Below are positions 14,842-23,036 of a stretch of DNA of 33,897 bases, one piece after another. This DNA comes from WARW01 sp964582365 (GTDB lineage Bacteria > Patescibacteriota > Microgenomatia > UBA12405). A model generated the notes under the pieces. The model was not told the DNA's origin, did no database searches, and saw only the letters and a list, made by a program, of their open reading frames with translations. The position numbers and the translations under genes are program-made. Each line of letters begins with the position of its first letter. The first letter of the stretch is position 1. The stretch is from assembly GCA_964582365.1 (NCBI GenBank), contig CAZOQV010000009.1, positions 1 through 33,897 on the forward strand. Reading direction: 5' to 3'.

Positions 14842-17496
14842 TTATCCAAATTTTGGATAACAACATTTTTTATATTTTTTACCAGAACCGCAAGGGCATG
14901 GGTCGTTGCGGCCGACTGTTTGGTCGTTTTTAATTGTTTCTTGTTTTGGAGGTAGCTCTGGCTCAGTTTCTGGAGTTTCAGACATAGAATCTCCCCTACC
15001 TTCGGTGATATTTTTAGGAACATTAACAGGAGCAGCAACCGGTTCAAGTCGGAATAATTTACGAACTAAATTATATTCAAATTGGGCCATTAATTTTTGG
15101 AACATTTCATAACCTTCTTTTCGATACTCAATTAAAGGATCTTTTTGAGCGTAGCCTCGAAGACGAACACCATCACGTAAATCATCAAGGGCAGTTAAAT
15201 GTTCAACCCACAAAGGATCGAGAGTAGAAATAATAGCAAAAGTGGTGATACTGTCGGCTAAATCAGCACCAAAATAACCGACTCGTTGCTGCCATTGATC
15301 AGTGAGAGTTTTGATTAAAAATTCAGAAACATTTTCAACTTTTTCTAATTGTTTTTTAAGGTCAGCACGTTGACGAGGATCGAGAGGTAAAATTTCAGAA
15401 AATTCTAAAATAACTTTTTCAAAATCTATTTTCCCAGTTTCATAATTTGAATTGATGGAAACAATGGAATTAATTTGTTTTTCGATGTTACTAAAAATTG
15501 TTTCTTTATTTTTTTCTGGGTTTTCTTTTTGATTTAAAAGAGTTTGATCGCGCAATTGATAAACAATAGTTCGTTGTTTATTAATAACATCGTCGTATTC
15601 GACCAAATTTTTACGAGAATCAAAATTAAAACCTTCAACTTTAACTTGAATTTGTTCAATAACTCGGGAAACTAAGGGATGAGTTAAAGGGACATCGTCG
15701 GGCATATTGAAACGAGTCATAAGAGAACTAATTTTTTCACCACCGAAAACACGCATTAAATCATCATCGAGAGCAACATAAAATTGAGAAAAACCAGGAT
15801 CACCTTGACGACCGGAACGACCACGAAGTTGATTGTCAATACGACGAGATTCATGACGTTCGGTACCAATAACACAAAGACCACCGAGAGACAAAACTTC
15901 ATCGTGGTCTTTTTGCCACTTTTCTTTATCAACTCCATCTTTTGGCCCACCAAGAATAATATCGACACCACGACCAGCCATGTTGGTAGCAACCGTGATG
16001 GCACCTTTTTTACCAGCTTTAGAAATAATTTCGGCTTCAGATCGGTGATTTTTAGCATTTAAAACTTGATGAGGCAAACCTTTTCGTTTAAGAAGACTGG
16101 AAACAATTTGATTTTTTTGAATTGAAGTGGTGCCAATTAAAACAGGCTGACCAAGTTTATATTTTTCTTCAATAAAATCGGCAACAGCCGCATATTTGGA
16201 ACGTTGTGATTTAAAAATTAAATCACCTTGATCAATTCTTTTTTTATCTTTATTGGTAGGAATGGAGACAACATCGAGATTGTAGATTTTTTTAAATTCT
16301 TCAGATTCGGTAGTAGCAGTTCCAGTCATTCCAGCTAATTTTTTATAAAGACGAAAATAATTTTGAAAAGTAATAGTGGCCCAAGTTTGGGATTCTTGTT
16401 GAACTTTAACCCCTTCTTTGGCTTCGACGGCTTGATGAAGTCCATCAGACCAGCGACGGCCAGTCATCATGCGGCCAGTGAATTCATCAACAATAATTAT
16501 TTCGCCATCTTTGACAACATAATCTTTATCTTTGTGAAAAATAGCACGAGCTTTAATGGCGTTTTCGATATAATGAATTGTTTCAAAAGATTCTTCATAT
16601 AAATTATTGACGTTTAAAACTTTTTCAACTTTACGAATGCCGTATTCAGAAAGAGTGGCGGAACGGGTTTTTTCATCGATAACATAATCAGTTGGTTGAA
16701 GATCTTCGGCAATTTTGGCAAATTTGTAATATTTATCGACTGGTTGATTATTAGGAGAAGAAATAATTAAAGGAGTTCGGGCTTCATCGATTAAAACAAA
16801 ATCAACTTCATCAACAACGGCAAAATTATGACCTCGTTGAACAACCCGACCTTGATCTGGAGCCATGTGATCACGTAAGTAATCAAAACCAAACTCGTTA
16901 TTAGTTCCATAGGTGATATCGGCTAAATAAGCCTCTTGGCGAGTAACAGGTTTCAAATGAGATAAACGCTCATCAATAGTTTCACTAGGATCGGTATAAT
17001 CTAAATCTAAAACAAAAGATTGTTCATTGACAATACAAGAAGTGGAAATACCTAAGAATTTAAGGGCTTTTGGATACCAGCCAGCACCGACACGAGTTAA
17101 ATAATCATTTGGAGTGACGATATGAACACCTTTTTCAGTTAAGGCGTTTAAATAAGCCGGAAAAACAACAGAATGAGTTTTTCCTTCACCAGTTTTTTGT
17201 TCAGCAATGGCTCCTTGATGAAGAGTGATGGCGGCTATTAACTGAACGTCGTAAGCTCTTTCGCCAATAATACGACGAATGGCTTCACGAACAACAGCGT
17301 AAGCTTCGGGTAAAATATCATCAAGAGTTTTACCTTCTTTTAAAAGTTCCTTAAAATAAATGGTTTTCTGGGAAAGTTCACTGTCTTTTAATTTAGAAAT
17401 TTCTGATTCAAAATCGTTAATTTTTTGAATAATTGGTTTGTACGAATTAACGCGACGGAGATCTTCATTAAACAAATTTTTAAATGCTTCAAACAT
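14842..17496 (-). CDS. secA: Protein translocase ATPase SecA
   Basis: 884 residues from the ATG at 17496 (MFEAFKNLF, the usual SecA start). A TTG at 17511 would add five residues encoded within a repeat and was not chosen. Walker A AEQKTGEGKTH is near residue 100, DEVD with DEARTPLIIS follows, and the second nucleotide-binding fold has MAGRGVDIILGG and the GRSGRQGDPG arginine-finger motif. The C-terminus carries the zinc-binding SEC-C motif CPCGSGKKYKKCC, which binds SecB or ribosomes in other bacteria. SecA drives unfolded preproteins through SecYEG. The 13-bp repeat AGTTTATCAAGTT sits twice immediately upstream. Confidence 0.97.
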   Translation of the reverse strand: MFEAFKNLFNEDLRRVNSYKPIIQKINDFESEISKLKDSELSQKTIYFKELLKEGKTLDDILPEAYAVVREAIRRIIGERAYDVQLIAAITLHQGAIAEQKTGEGKTHSVVFPAYLNALTEKGVHIVTPNDYLTRVGAGWYPKALKFLGISTSCIVNEQSFVLDLDYTDPSETIDERLSHLKPVTRQEAYLADITYGTNNEFGFDYLRDHMAPDQGRVVQRGHNFAVVDEVDFVLIDEARTPLIISSPNNQPVDKYYKFAKIAEDLQPTDYVIDEKTRSATLSEYGIRKVEKVLNVNNLYEESFETIHYIENAIKARAIFHKDKDYVVKDGEIIIVDEFTGRMMTGRRWSDGLHQAVEAKEGVKVQQESQTWATITFQNYFRLYKKLAGMTGTATTESEEFKKIYNLDVVSIPTNKDKKRIDQGDLIFKSQRSKYAAVADFIEEKYKLGQPVLIGTTSIQKNQIVSSLLKRKGLPHQVLNAKNHRSEAEIISKAGKKGAITVATNMAGRGVDIILGGPKDGVDKEKWQKDHDEVLSLGGLCVIGTERHESRRIDNQLRGRSGRQGDPGFSQFYVALDDDLMRVFGGEKISSLMTRFNMPDDVPLTHPLVSRVIEQIQVKVEGFNFDSRKNLVEYDDVINKQRTIVYQLRDQTLLNQKENPEKNKETIFSNIEKQINSIVSINSNYETGKIDFEKVILEFSEILPLDPRQRADLKKQLEKVENVSEFLIKTLTDQWQQRVGYFGADLADSITTFAIISTLDPLWVEHLTALDDLRDGVRLRGYAQKDPLIEYRKEGYEMFQKLMAQFEYNLVRKLFRLEPVAAPVNVPKNITEGRGDSMSETPETEPELPPKQETIKNDQTVGRNDPCPCGSGKKYKKCCYPKFG

Positions 17497-17501
17497 ACTA
17501 T

Positions 17502-17540
17502 AGTTTATCAAGTTTATAAAGTTATAAAGTTTATCAAGTT
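17502..17540. repeat. Degenerate 9-bp tandem repeat upstream of secA
   Basis: The unit AGTTTATMA is repeated about four times. Two exact copies of AGTTTATCAAGTT lie at 17502-17514 and 17528-17540. The same 13-mer occurs twice at the uvrC start (27285-27297, 27301-27313). Confidence 0.7.
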
Positions 17541-17546
17541 GGAATT

Positions 17547-17605
17547 AAAAAAATCACCATCTGGACCTTTCTAGCCTTTCGAAAAGAAAGGCCCAGAATG
17601 AGGTG
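17547..17605 (-). terminator. Intrinsic terminator of serS with an extended multi-part stem
   Basis: Minus-strand hairpin beginning 6 bases after the serS stop. Plus-strand coordinates of the paired parts: CACC 17555-17558 with GGTG 17602-17605, CTGG 17561-17564 with CCAG 17593-17596, GCCTTTC 17574-17580 with GAAAGGC 17586-17592, loop 17581-17585. On the minus strand the stem is followed by ATTTTTTT (17554-17547). Confidence 0.7.
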
Positions 17606-17611
17606 GCTCCT

Positions 17612-18880
17612 CTAGCTATTTTTGGGCCTAATAATCTCGAAACCGCAAAGCGGCTGTAAGACTTTCGGAATTTTTACACTACCGTCAGCTTGTTGATGAT
17701 TTTCAATAATGGCCAAAACGGCACGATCGGTAACTAAGGTAGCGTTCAAAATATGAACGAATTCATTTTTACCTTCGATTTTAACTTTAGTGTTTAAACG
17801 ACGGGCTTGGTAATCGCCACAATTACTGCAAGATTGAGTCTCGCGGTAAGTGTTTTGACTAGGAAACCAAGTGTTGATGTCATACATACGACGATTTGGT
17901 TGAGGTAAATCACCAGTACAGGCTTTGACGATTTGATAAGGTACTTCTAATTCTTGCATTAATTCCTCTTCATTATTTAACATTTCTAAACACATGGCAT
18001 CAGAAATTTTATAATCAGGCAAAGTAAAAACATTCATCTCAACTTTATTAAAGAAATGGACACGAAGCATACCTTTCATGTCTTTACCATAAGTGCCAGC
18101 TTCTCGTCGAAAACAAGGAGAGTAATTAATATATTTAATTGGGAAAGATTTGGCATCTAAAATTTCGTCCATATGATATGGAACAACAGAATGCTCGGAA
18201 CTACTGATAAAAATTAAATCGTCTTCAGGAATGGAATAATAAGCTCCCATTAAGTTTTTATTACTGGCATAACCACATTTCCATTCAGTGTCACTTTTAA
18301 TCATGACAGGAGGAATCATACCAATAAAATCTTTTTTAGCTAATTTATTAAAAGCATAATGCATGACGGCCATTTCTAAAATGGCACCTTGACCTTTGAA
18401 ATAACCAAAACGAGAACCGGAAATTTGAGCGGCTTTTTTAATGTCGATGATATCTAATTTTTCACCAAGATCAGCATGATCGAGTGGTTGAAAATCGAAT
18501 TTAGGAATTTCACCAACAGTTTTGTAAACAACATTTTCAGAATCATCTTTACCAATTGGAGTGTCTTCAGATGGAATATTGGGAATTTCTTCAAGAATAG
18601 AATTTTGCTTGTCTTCTATTTCTTTTAGTTCAGTTTCTAAGGTTTTTAATTCTTCCTTGATTAAGGATAATTCTTTTAATTGTTCATCTGTTGGCTTACC
18701 TTTTAAACTACGATTAAAAACATTTTGTCGGGAACGAAGCTCTTCAACTTTAACAAGAATTTCTCGGCGACTGGTTTCAAATTCTAAAACTTTGTCGGCA
18801 AGCGTAGGATCTTTTTGGCGATTTTTAAGCGCGGTTCTAACGAGGTCGGGCTGTTGTCGAAGTAAATTTACATCAATCAT
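17612..18880 (-). CDS. serS: Seryl-tRNA synthetase
   Basis: 422 residues, typical length. An N-terminal antiparallel coiled coil (about 28-105, rich in Glu, Lys and Leu), which binds the long variable arm of tRNA-Ser, is followed by the class II core. Motif 2 is in CFRREAGTYGKDMKGMLRVHFFNKVEM, and the class II end is in ETQSCSNCGDYQARRL and LNATLVTDRAVLAIIENHQQADGSV. It charges tRNA-Ser and also tRNA-Sec where present. The gene has its own terminator immediately downstream. Its leader contains a C-rich repeat with G-quadruplex potential on the transcribed strand and a TACAAT box 11 bases before the ATG (18892-18897). Confidence 0.97.
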   Translation of the reverse strand: MIDVNLLRQQPDLVRTALKNRQKDPTLADKVLEFETSRREILVKVEELRSRQNVFNRSLKGKPTDEQLKELSLIKEELKTLETELKEIEDKQNSILEEIPNIPSEDTPIGKDDSENVVYKTVGEIPKFDFQPLDHADLGEKLDIIDIKKAAQISGSRFGYFKGQGAILEMAVMHYAFNKLAKKDFIGMIPPVMIKSDTEWKCGYASNKNLMGAYYSIPEDDLIFISSSEHSVVPYHMDEILDAKSFPIKYINYSPCFRREAGTYGKDMKGMLRVHFFNKVEMNVFTLPDYKISDAMCLEMLNNEEELMQELEVPYQIVKACTGDLPQPNRRMYDINTWFPSQNTYRETQSCSNCGDYQARRLNTKVKIEGKNEFVHILNATLVTDRAVLAIIENHQQADGSVKIPKVLQPLCGFEIIRPKNS

Positions 18881-18891
18881 TTGATGCTTTT

Positions 18892-18897
18892 ATTGTA
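18892..18897 (-). promoter_or_regulatory. Candidate -10 box of serS
   Basis: TACAAT on the minus strand, 11 bases before the ATG, giving a leader of about five bases. If transcription starts here, the upstream G-rich repeat is promoter DNA and not leader RNA. Confidence 0.35.
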
Positions 18898-18930
18898 ACA
18901 AAAAGAAAAGAAAATAAATCCCGTAATTTC

Positions 18931-18995
18931 ATCGCAAATAAAAAACCCACCCCCAACCCCTCCCTTGACAAGAAATTTTTACTGGATTTTGCGAT
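18931..18995. repeat. C-rich dispersed repeat, truncated copy, inside an 8-bp inverted repeat
   Basis: CCC-A-CCCCC-AA-CCCC-T-CCC at 18946-18964 followed by TTGACAAG. It matches the left half of the copy at 30008-30041 but lacks the G-rich second half. The minus strand is a canonical G-quadruplex pattern. ATCGCAAA (18931-18938) and TTTGCGAT (18988-18995) flank it as inverted repeats. Confidence 0.65.
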
Positions 18996-18998
18996 TAA

Positions 18999-19592
18999 TT
19001 ATAACCCAATTTCTGGGGCGATTTGTTGCATGGATGTTAAACAAATTTCAATGAATTTTTCGAGAGGAATATTTAGACCTTCTTTTAATTCACATTTGGA
19101 AACTTCATCGCGACGAGTGCCGGCAGCAAAGCGAGGTTCTTTTAAAAATCTTTTTAAAACAGAACTGACTTTAACGCTAGATAATTTTTTATCTGGATAA
19201 ATAAGAGCCGTGGCCACAATTAAGCCAGTTAAACTGTCGGCGCAAAAAATTGACCATTGGGCTTTGGAAATTGCTTTGACAGCAGAAATTTCTGGGGCGT
19301 GGGCTTTAACTATTTTATCGACAGAATCGGAAATTTCTAAATTTAATTTTTGTAAAGCTTCTTTGGTTTTATTAGGATGAAATTCTTTAAGTTCGCCGAC
19401 GTAATCAATATCGTGAATTAATCCAGCTAAAAGCCAATCTTCTTTGGGTGCTTCGTTTTTGTCCAATTGATTATTTTGATCTAAATAATCATAAATTCCA
19501 CCCATACAGGCTTCAAGAGCCAAAGAATGAAAATAGATATTTTTTTCTAAGGTTTTGGCAACGGCATCTTTATAAGTTTGTCTGTTTATCAT
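18999..19592 (-). CDS. HD-domain phosphohydrolase-like protein
   Basis: 197 residues, all helical. Metal-binding HD signature: His22 in FHSLALEA, then His60-Asp61 in LAGLIHDIDYVG, a later His in VKAHAPE (about 98) and Asp in FCADSLTGL. This order (H...HD...H...D) fits the HD superfamily and resembles the YedJ/predicted HDIG-type proteins that act on nucleotides or phosphomonoesters; the substrate is unknown. It starts 2 bases after the S51 peptidase, so they share an mRNA. The gene ends just before the repeat-bearing gap upstream of serS. Confidence 0.85.
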   Translation of the reverse strand: MINRQTYKDAVAKTLEKNIYFHSLALEACMGGIYDYLDQNNQLDKNEAPKEDWLLAGLIHDIDYVGELKEFHPNKTKEALQKLNLEISDSVDKIVKAHAPEISAVKAISKAQWSIFCADSLTGLIVATALIYPDKKLSSVKVSSVLKRFLKEPRFAAGTRRDEVSKCELKEGLNIPLEKFIEICLTSMQQIAPEIGL

Positions 19593-19594
19593 AT

Positions 19595-20257
19595 TTATTT
19601 ATTAAACAATTTCCAAACACCTTCGGAAACAACTTCTAATTTATCACCGTCAATTTTGATGGCTGAATTATCATCCAAACAATAAATTGGATATTTATAA
19701 TTTTTAGATTTTTTTTCTAAATTGGCAAAAGTGGATTCGGGCATATATTTATTATTAATGTGAGGTTCGACCATAAAATCAACAAAAGATAATCCTTTAT
19801 CTGATATTTTTTGATGAATTTTTTGCGCAAAAACTTTTTCTGATTTAGAATTTAAAATACTTGGGGTTACGATTAAACTCCCAGCACTGGCACCAATATA
19901 AATTTTAGTTGTTAATAATTCTGGCAAAATTTCAGATAAACCGGATTTGTTGAACCAATACATTAAATGATAAGTGTTTCCGCCTTCGACATAAATAATA
20001 TCCACTTCCTTTAATCTTTCTAGCCAAATTTCTTTTGGAAGAGCGGAAATATCAACAATATCAATACTATTAAAATTAAGATTTTTAAGTTGAATTAGAT
20101 CTTCGATAAACCAATCTTTTTTATCGCCTGATTCTAAATTGGCAGCGGTAGGGATAAAAGCAATTTTTAATTCAGAAAATGGTTTAATAACCAATTCTTG
20201 TAAGGCTTTAATAATTGATTTATTTTCAAAACCACCTGAAGTCAGAAGTAATTTCAT
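19595..20257 (-). CDS. Peptidase family S51 protein (dipeptidase E/cyanophycinase-like)
   Basis: 220 residues. Family S51 features: YVEGGNT (89-95), the nucleophile elbow IGASAGS (Ser124) and a candidate catalytic His166 in VEPHINNKY. Characterised members cleave Asp-X dipeptides (PepE) or cyanophycin; its short size, close to PepE, favours a dipeptidase. It begins 8 bases after lysS. The TAA stop of lysS doubles as the start of a TAAAAT box (20263-20268) five bases before this ATG, so a leaderless internal transcript is possible. Confidence 0.88.
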   Translation of the reverse strand: MKLLLTSGGFENKSIIKALQELVIKPFSELKIAFIPTAANLESGDKKDWFIEDLIQLKNLNFNSIDIVDISALPKEIWLERLKEVDIIYVEGGNTYHLMYWFNKSGLSEILPELLTTKIYIGASAGSLIVTPSILNSKSEKVFAQKIHQKISDKGLSFVDFMVEPHINNKYMPESTFANLEKKSKNYKYPIYCLDDNSAIKIDGDKLEVVSEGVWKLFNK

Positions 20258-20262
20258 AAATT

Positions 20263-20268
20263 ATTTTA
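20263..20268 (-). promoter_or_regulatory. Possible leaderless -10 box of the S51 peptidase gene
   Basis: TAAAAT on the minus strand, five bases before the ATG at 20257, formed partly from the lysS stop codon. No -35 was judged. Confidence 0.3.
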
Positions 20269-21726
20269 CTCTTCCTTTCTCATTGAAGGAAACAAGATGA
20301 CGTCTTTGATGGTGGCGGAATCGGTGATGAGTTGAGTGAAACGGTCAATGCCCATGCCCCAACCGGCGGTGGGTGGCATGCCGTATTCAAGAGCGCGGAT
20401 ATAGTCTGAATCAAATTGGGACGCAATTTCAGAGCCTTGATCAGCTAATTTTTGTTCATCCAACCAACGATCGGCTTGATCTTTGGGATCATTTAATTCG
20501 TTGTAGGCTTTTAAAAATTCAGTGCCACAGGCAAGTAACTGGAAAGAAGCAATTTTAGTTGGATCATCAGCTTTACGTTTGGCCAAGGCAATCATTTCAG
20601 CTGGATAATCCATCACAAAAGTTGGTTCAATAATACCTGGACGGACATGTTGTTTATATAGTTCGTCGAAACAAGCACCGAGACCATAAACACCCTTAAG
20701 ATCCAATTTCCAATTTTCAATTTTCAATGCCTCTTTAAATTCTTCCTCTGTTTTAATTTTGTTGATGTCAATTTTGGTTTTATCGAAAATAACATCTCTA
20801 AAAGTAATTCTTTTGATTGGTTTGGAAAAATCTAATTCGGTGCCTTGGAAAGAAATCTGAAGACTATTCTTAGTGACCATTAATAAATCTTTAATTAATT
20901 CTTCGGTAAATTTCATTAAAACTTCATAGTCGACATAAGCCCAATAAAATTCAATTTGAGTAAATTCTGGATTATGAAAACGAGAAACACCTTCATTTCT
21001 AAAATCACGACTAACTTCATAAACTTTTTCAAAACCGCCGACGATAAGGCGTTTTAAATATAACTCATTGGAAATGCGAAGATACATATCCATGTCGAGT
21101 TCATTATGGTGAGTGATGAAAGGTTTAGCAGCGGCACCGCCGTAAACTGGTTGTAAGACCGGGGTTTCGACTTCCATAAAACCGTGAGTATCTAAAAATC
21201 GGCGTATTTCGGATAAAACTTTAGTTCTGGTTTCAAAAATTTGTCGAGATTCCGGATTAACAATTAAATCCACGTAGCGTTGACGGTAACAATCTTCCTG
21301 ATCTTTTAGACCATGAAATTTTTCAGGAAGTGGTCGGATATTTTTGGCTAAAATTTGAAAATCGGTGACATTAATAGTAATTTCTCCGGCTTGAGTTTTA
21401 AAAATTTTTCCAGAAATTGAAACAATATCTCCTAAGTCCAACAATTTGGTTTCAGACATTTTTTCATTTAAAGTGTTTTGCTGAAAAAAAATCTGAATTT
21501 TTCCAACTCGATCTTGAAGATCGGCAAACATAATTTTACCGTGACCACGAAGAGACATAAGACGACCAGCAACCAAAACCGACTGATCCATTTTTTCCTT
21601 AGCTTCTAAGGTGCTAATTTTGTTTTCAAGATTTGGCTGAGGGTAAATATTGTCGTTAAGATTTTTAAGTTGAGAAAGTTTTTCTTGACGTTGTCTTTGA
21701 AGTTCGTTTAGTTTTAAATCAGCCAT
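20266..21726 (-). CDS. lysS: Lysyl-tRNA synthetase, class II
   Basis: 486 residues from the ATG at 21726. A TTG two codons upstream was rejected because a TAAAAT box (21732-21737) overlaps it and lies five bases before this ATG. An N-terminal helix is followed by an OB-fold anticodon-binding domain (about 58-150: VLVAGRLMSLRGHGKIMFADLQD) and the class II core with motif 2 SRDFRNEGVSRFHNPEFTQIEFYWAYVDYE and motif 3 GWGMGIDRFTQLITD. It charges tRNA-Lys in the cytoplasm. It lies between the greA-like gene (16-base gap) and the S51 peptidase. Confidence 0.97.
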   Translation of the reverse strand: MADLKLNELQRQRQEKLSQLKNLNDNIYPQPNLENKISTLEAKEKMDQSVLVAGRLMSLRGHGKIMFADLQDRVGKIQIFFQQNTLNEKMSETKLLDLGDIVSISGKIFKTQAGEITINVTDFQILAKNIRPLPEKFHGLKDQEDCYRQRYVDLIVNPESRQIFETRTKVLSEIRRFLDTHGFMEVETPVLQPVYGGAAAKPFITHHNELDMDMYLRISNELYLKRLIVGGFEKVYEVSRDFRNEGVSRFHNPEFTQIEFYWAYVDYEVLMKFTEELIKDLLMVTKNSLQISFQGTELDFSKPIKRITFRDVIFDKTKIDINKIKTEEEFKEALKIENWKLDLKGVYGLGACFDELYKQHVRPGIIEPTFVMDYPAEMIALAKRKADDPTKIASFQLLACGTEFLKAYNELNDPKDQADRWLDEQKLADQGSEIASQFDSDYIRALEYGMPPTAGWGMGIDRFTQLITDSATIKDVILFPSMRKEE

Positions 21727-21731
21727 AAACA

Positions 21732-21737
21732 ATTTTA
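21732..21737 (-). promoter_or_regulatory. Leaderless -10 box of lysS
   Basis: TAAAAT on the minus strand, five bases before the ATG at 21726, in the 16-base gap after greA. No strong -35. Confidence 0.4.
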
Positions 21738-21742
21738 CTACA

Positions 21743-22204
21743 TTAGCTAATAGAAACTATCTTGTATTTTATCTTGCCAATTGGAGCGCTGACTTCAACT
21801 TCATCATCAATTTTTTTACCAAGTAAAGCGACACCTAGCGGAGATTGATCAGAAATTTTATTAGTAGTAGGATCGGCTTCAAGATGATTAACAATATTGA
21901 ATTCTTTAGTCATATTGCCAGAAATTTTAATTTTTACCTTGCAGCCAATTTTGACTTCATCGTAGTCACAACTACCACTTATAATTTCAATGTTTTCAAG
22001 AACTTCTTCTAATTTTTCAATTTTGGCATCGATAACTTCTAACTCATCTTTTAATTGAGTAACAAGTCCATCTTCACCTGATTCATCTGGTTGAGCAACT
22101 TCTTCAATTTGAGCAATTAAATGATCTTGGGTGTTTTTGAATTCTTTAAGTTGTTCAACTAGACTATCATAACCTTCCTGAGTTAATAAGTTTTTATGGC
22201 TCAT
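21743..22204 (-). CDS. greA: GreA-like transcription elongation factor with an atypical coiled-coil tip
   Basis: 153 residues with the two GreA parts: an N-terminal coiled coil (about 10-75) and a C-terminal FKBP-like domain (80-153, with SPLGVALLGKKIDDEVEVSAPIGKIKYKIVSI close to the usual GreA end). In canonical GreA the hairpin tip reads GDLSENAEY, whose acidic residues (Asp41, Glu44) stimulate transcript cleavage by RNA polymerase. Here the tip is QPDESGEDGLV: still acidic, but the Glu of the DxxE pair is displaced by one residue. Cleavage activity, or a Gfh1/DksA-like secondary-channel role without cleavage, cannot be decided by eye. The leader carries a terminator-like hairpin just before the start codon. 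Confidence 0.85.
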   Translation of the reverse strand: MSHKNLLTQEGYDSLVEQLKEFKNTQDHLIAQIEEVAQPDESGEDGLVTQLKDELEVIDAKIEKLEEVLENIEIISGSCDYDEVKIGCKVKIKISGNMTKEFNIVNHLEADPTTNKISDQSPLGVALLGKKIDDEVEVSAPIGKIKYKIVSIS

Positions 22205-22217
22205 TTTTAAATGATAA

Positions 22218-22248
22218 AAAAATAAATCCCCGGTAATAATACCAGGGG
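22218..22248 (-). terminator. Terminator-like hairpin in the greA leader
   Basis: Minus strand: CCCC-T-GGTA-TTAT-TACC-GGGG (22248-22228), an 8-bp stem with one bulge and a four-base loop, then a T-rich run ATTTATTTTTTT (22227-22216). It ends about 12-24 bases before the greA ATG, so it may stop most transcripts before the gene. Confidence 0.5.
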
Positions 22249-22265
22249 TTGTGCTATTGGGCTAT

Positions 22266-22294
22266 ATATTAGATTAAATACTTTTCATTGTCAA
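22266..22294 (-). promoter_or_regulatory. Promoter of greA
   Basis: Minus strand TTGACA (22294-22289), a 17-base spacer, TAATAT (22271-22266). The predicted start near 22259 gives a leader of about 55 bases containing the hairpin. Confidence 0.55.
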
Positions 22295-22305
22295 ATGGTT
22301 AAGGA

Positions 22306-22311
22306 TACAAT
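22306..22311 (+). promoter_or_regulatory. Leaderless -10 box of the sortase gene
   Basis: TACAAT, five bases before the ATG at 22317. A weak -35 TTTTCA lies at 22282-22287 with an 18-base spacer. Confidence 0.4.
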
Positions 22312-22316
22312 AGATT

Positions 22317-23009
22317 ATGCTTGATTTTTTTAGATTAGTTCCAAAAAAAAGGACAGTAAAGATTAAGTCTAAAAATGGGGTAATTTTTAGCAACCCGACT
22401 GGAAAGAGCAAATATGTCTTTTATATTGGAACATCTATTTTTGTTTTGGCGGTGGGATATTTAGGGTATCTGTATTGGCCATTAATAAATTCCATTGTGA
22501 CGTATAAAATGGGAACAAGACCAATATTAACCGAAAAAGAAGTTATCTCTGAAGTCAAAATAAAGAAAGATGAGGAAGAATTTTTTATAAGAATTCCAGC
22601 CATATCGGCGGCGGCTGACATAGAAGAAAACGTTTCTCCTTTTGATAAAAAAGAATATTTAGCAGTTTTGGAAAAAAACTTGGTAGCTCAGGCTAAAGAT
22701 AGTGGTTTGCCTGGACAAAAAGAAAAATCCATTTATCTTTTTGCCCATTCAACCCAGCAAGGATTTCAAATGGTGATAAAAAACTCAATCTTTTATTTAT
22801 TGGGTGAGTTGAAAAATGATGATTATATTTTTATTGGATACAATGGTGGATTTTATAAATATAAAGTTTATAGTCAAAAAATTATCGGGGCTGATGATGT
22901 TGAATATTTAGAATATAAAGAAGAAGGAAAAGAAGTTTTAATTTTGCAAACTTGTTGGCCAATAGGGACTGATTGGAAAAGATTGTTAGTTTTTGCCGAA
23001 AGAGTCTAA
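22317..23009 (+). CDS. Sortase family transpeptidase
   Basis: 230 residues. A basic cytoplasmic N-terminus (1-32) is followed by one membrane helix (about 33-55) and an outward-facing sortase barrel. Catalytic triad candidates: His144 in LFAHST, Cys213 in ILQTCWPIGT and Arg222 in WKRLLVF, in the order and spacing of sortases. A class (D/E-like) cannot be fixed by eye. Sortases cut a C-terminal sorting signal and attach the protein to a cell-wall or pilin acceptor; no substrate with an obvious LPxTG-type tail is encoded in this window. The gene is divergent from greA. Confidence 0.88.
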   Translation: MLDFFRLVPKKRTVKIKSKNGVIFSNPTGKSKYVFYIGTSIFVLAVGYLGYLYWPLINSIVTYKMGTRPILTEKEVISEVKIKKDEEEFFIRIPAISAAADIEENVSPFDKKEYLAVLEKNLVAQAKDSGLPGQKEKSIYLFAHSTQQGFQMVIKNSIFYLLGELKNDDYIFIGYNGGFYKYKVYSQKIIGADDVEYLEYKEEGKEVLILQTCWPIGTDWKRLLVFAERV

Positions 23010-23022
23010 TTTGTTATATAAT
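22993..23022 (+). promoter_or_regulatory. Candidate promoter of the RelA/SpoT-type gene
   Basis: TTGCCG (22993-22998), an 18-base spacer, TATAAT (23017-23022) within the end of the sortase gene and the gap after it. ATG at 23037, so the leader is about eight bases. Confidence 0.4.
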
Positions 23023-23036
23023 AAGATTTATACTTT

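Noticed and set aside
15756..16062. Frames of about 100 codons on both strands within secA
   Set aside because: They overlap the well-conserved SecA core and have translations without motifs.
17497..17511. A TTG start adding five residues to SecA
   Set aside because: The added residues come from the AT repeat. SecA proteins normally begin at the MFEAFKNLF-like sequence.
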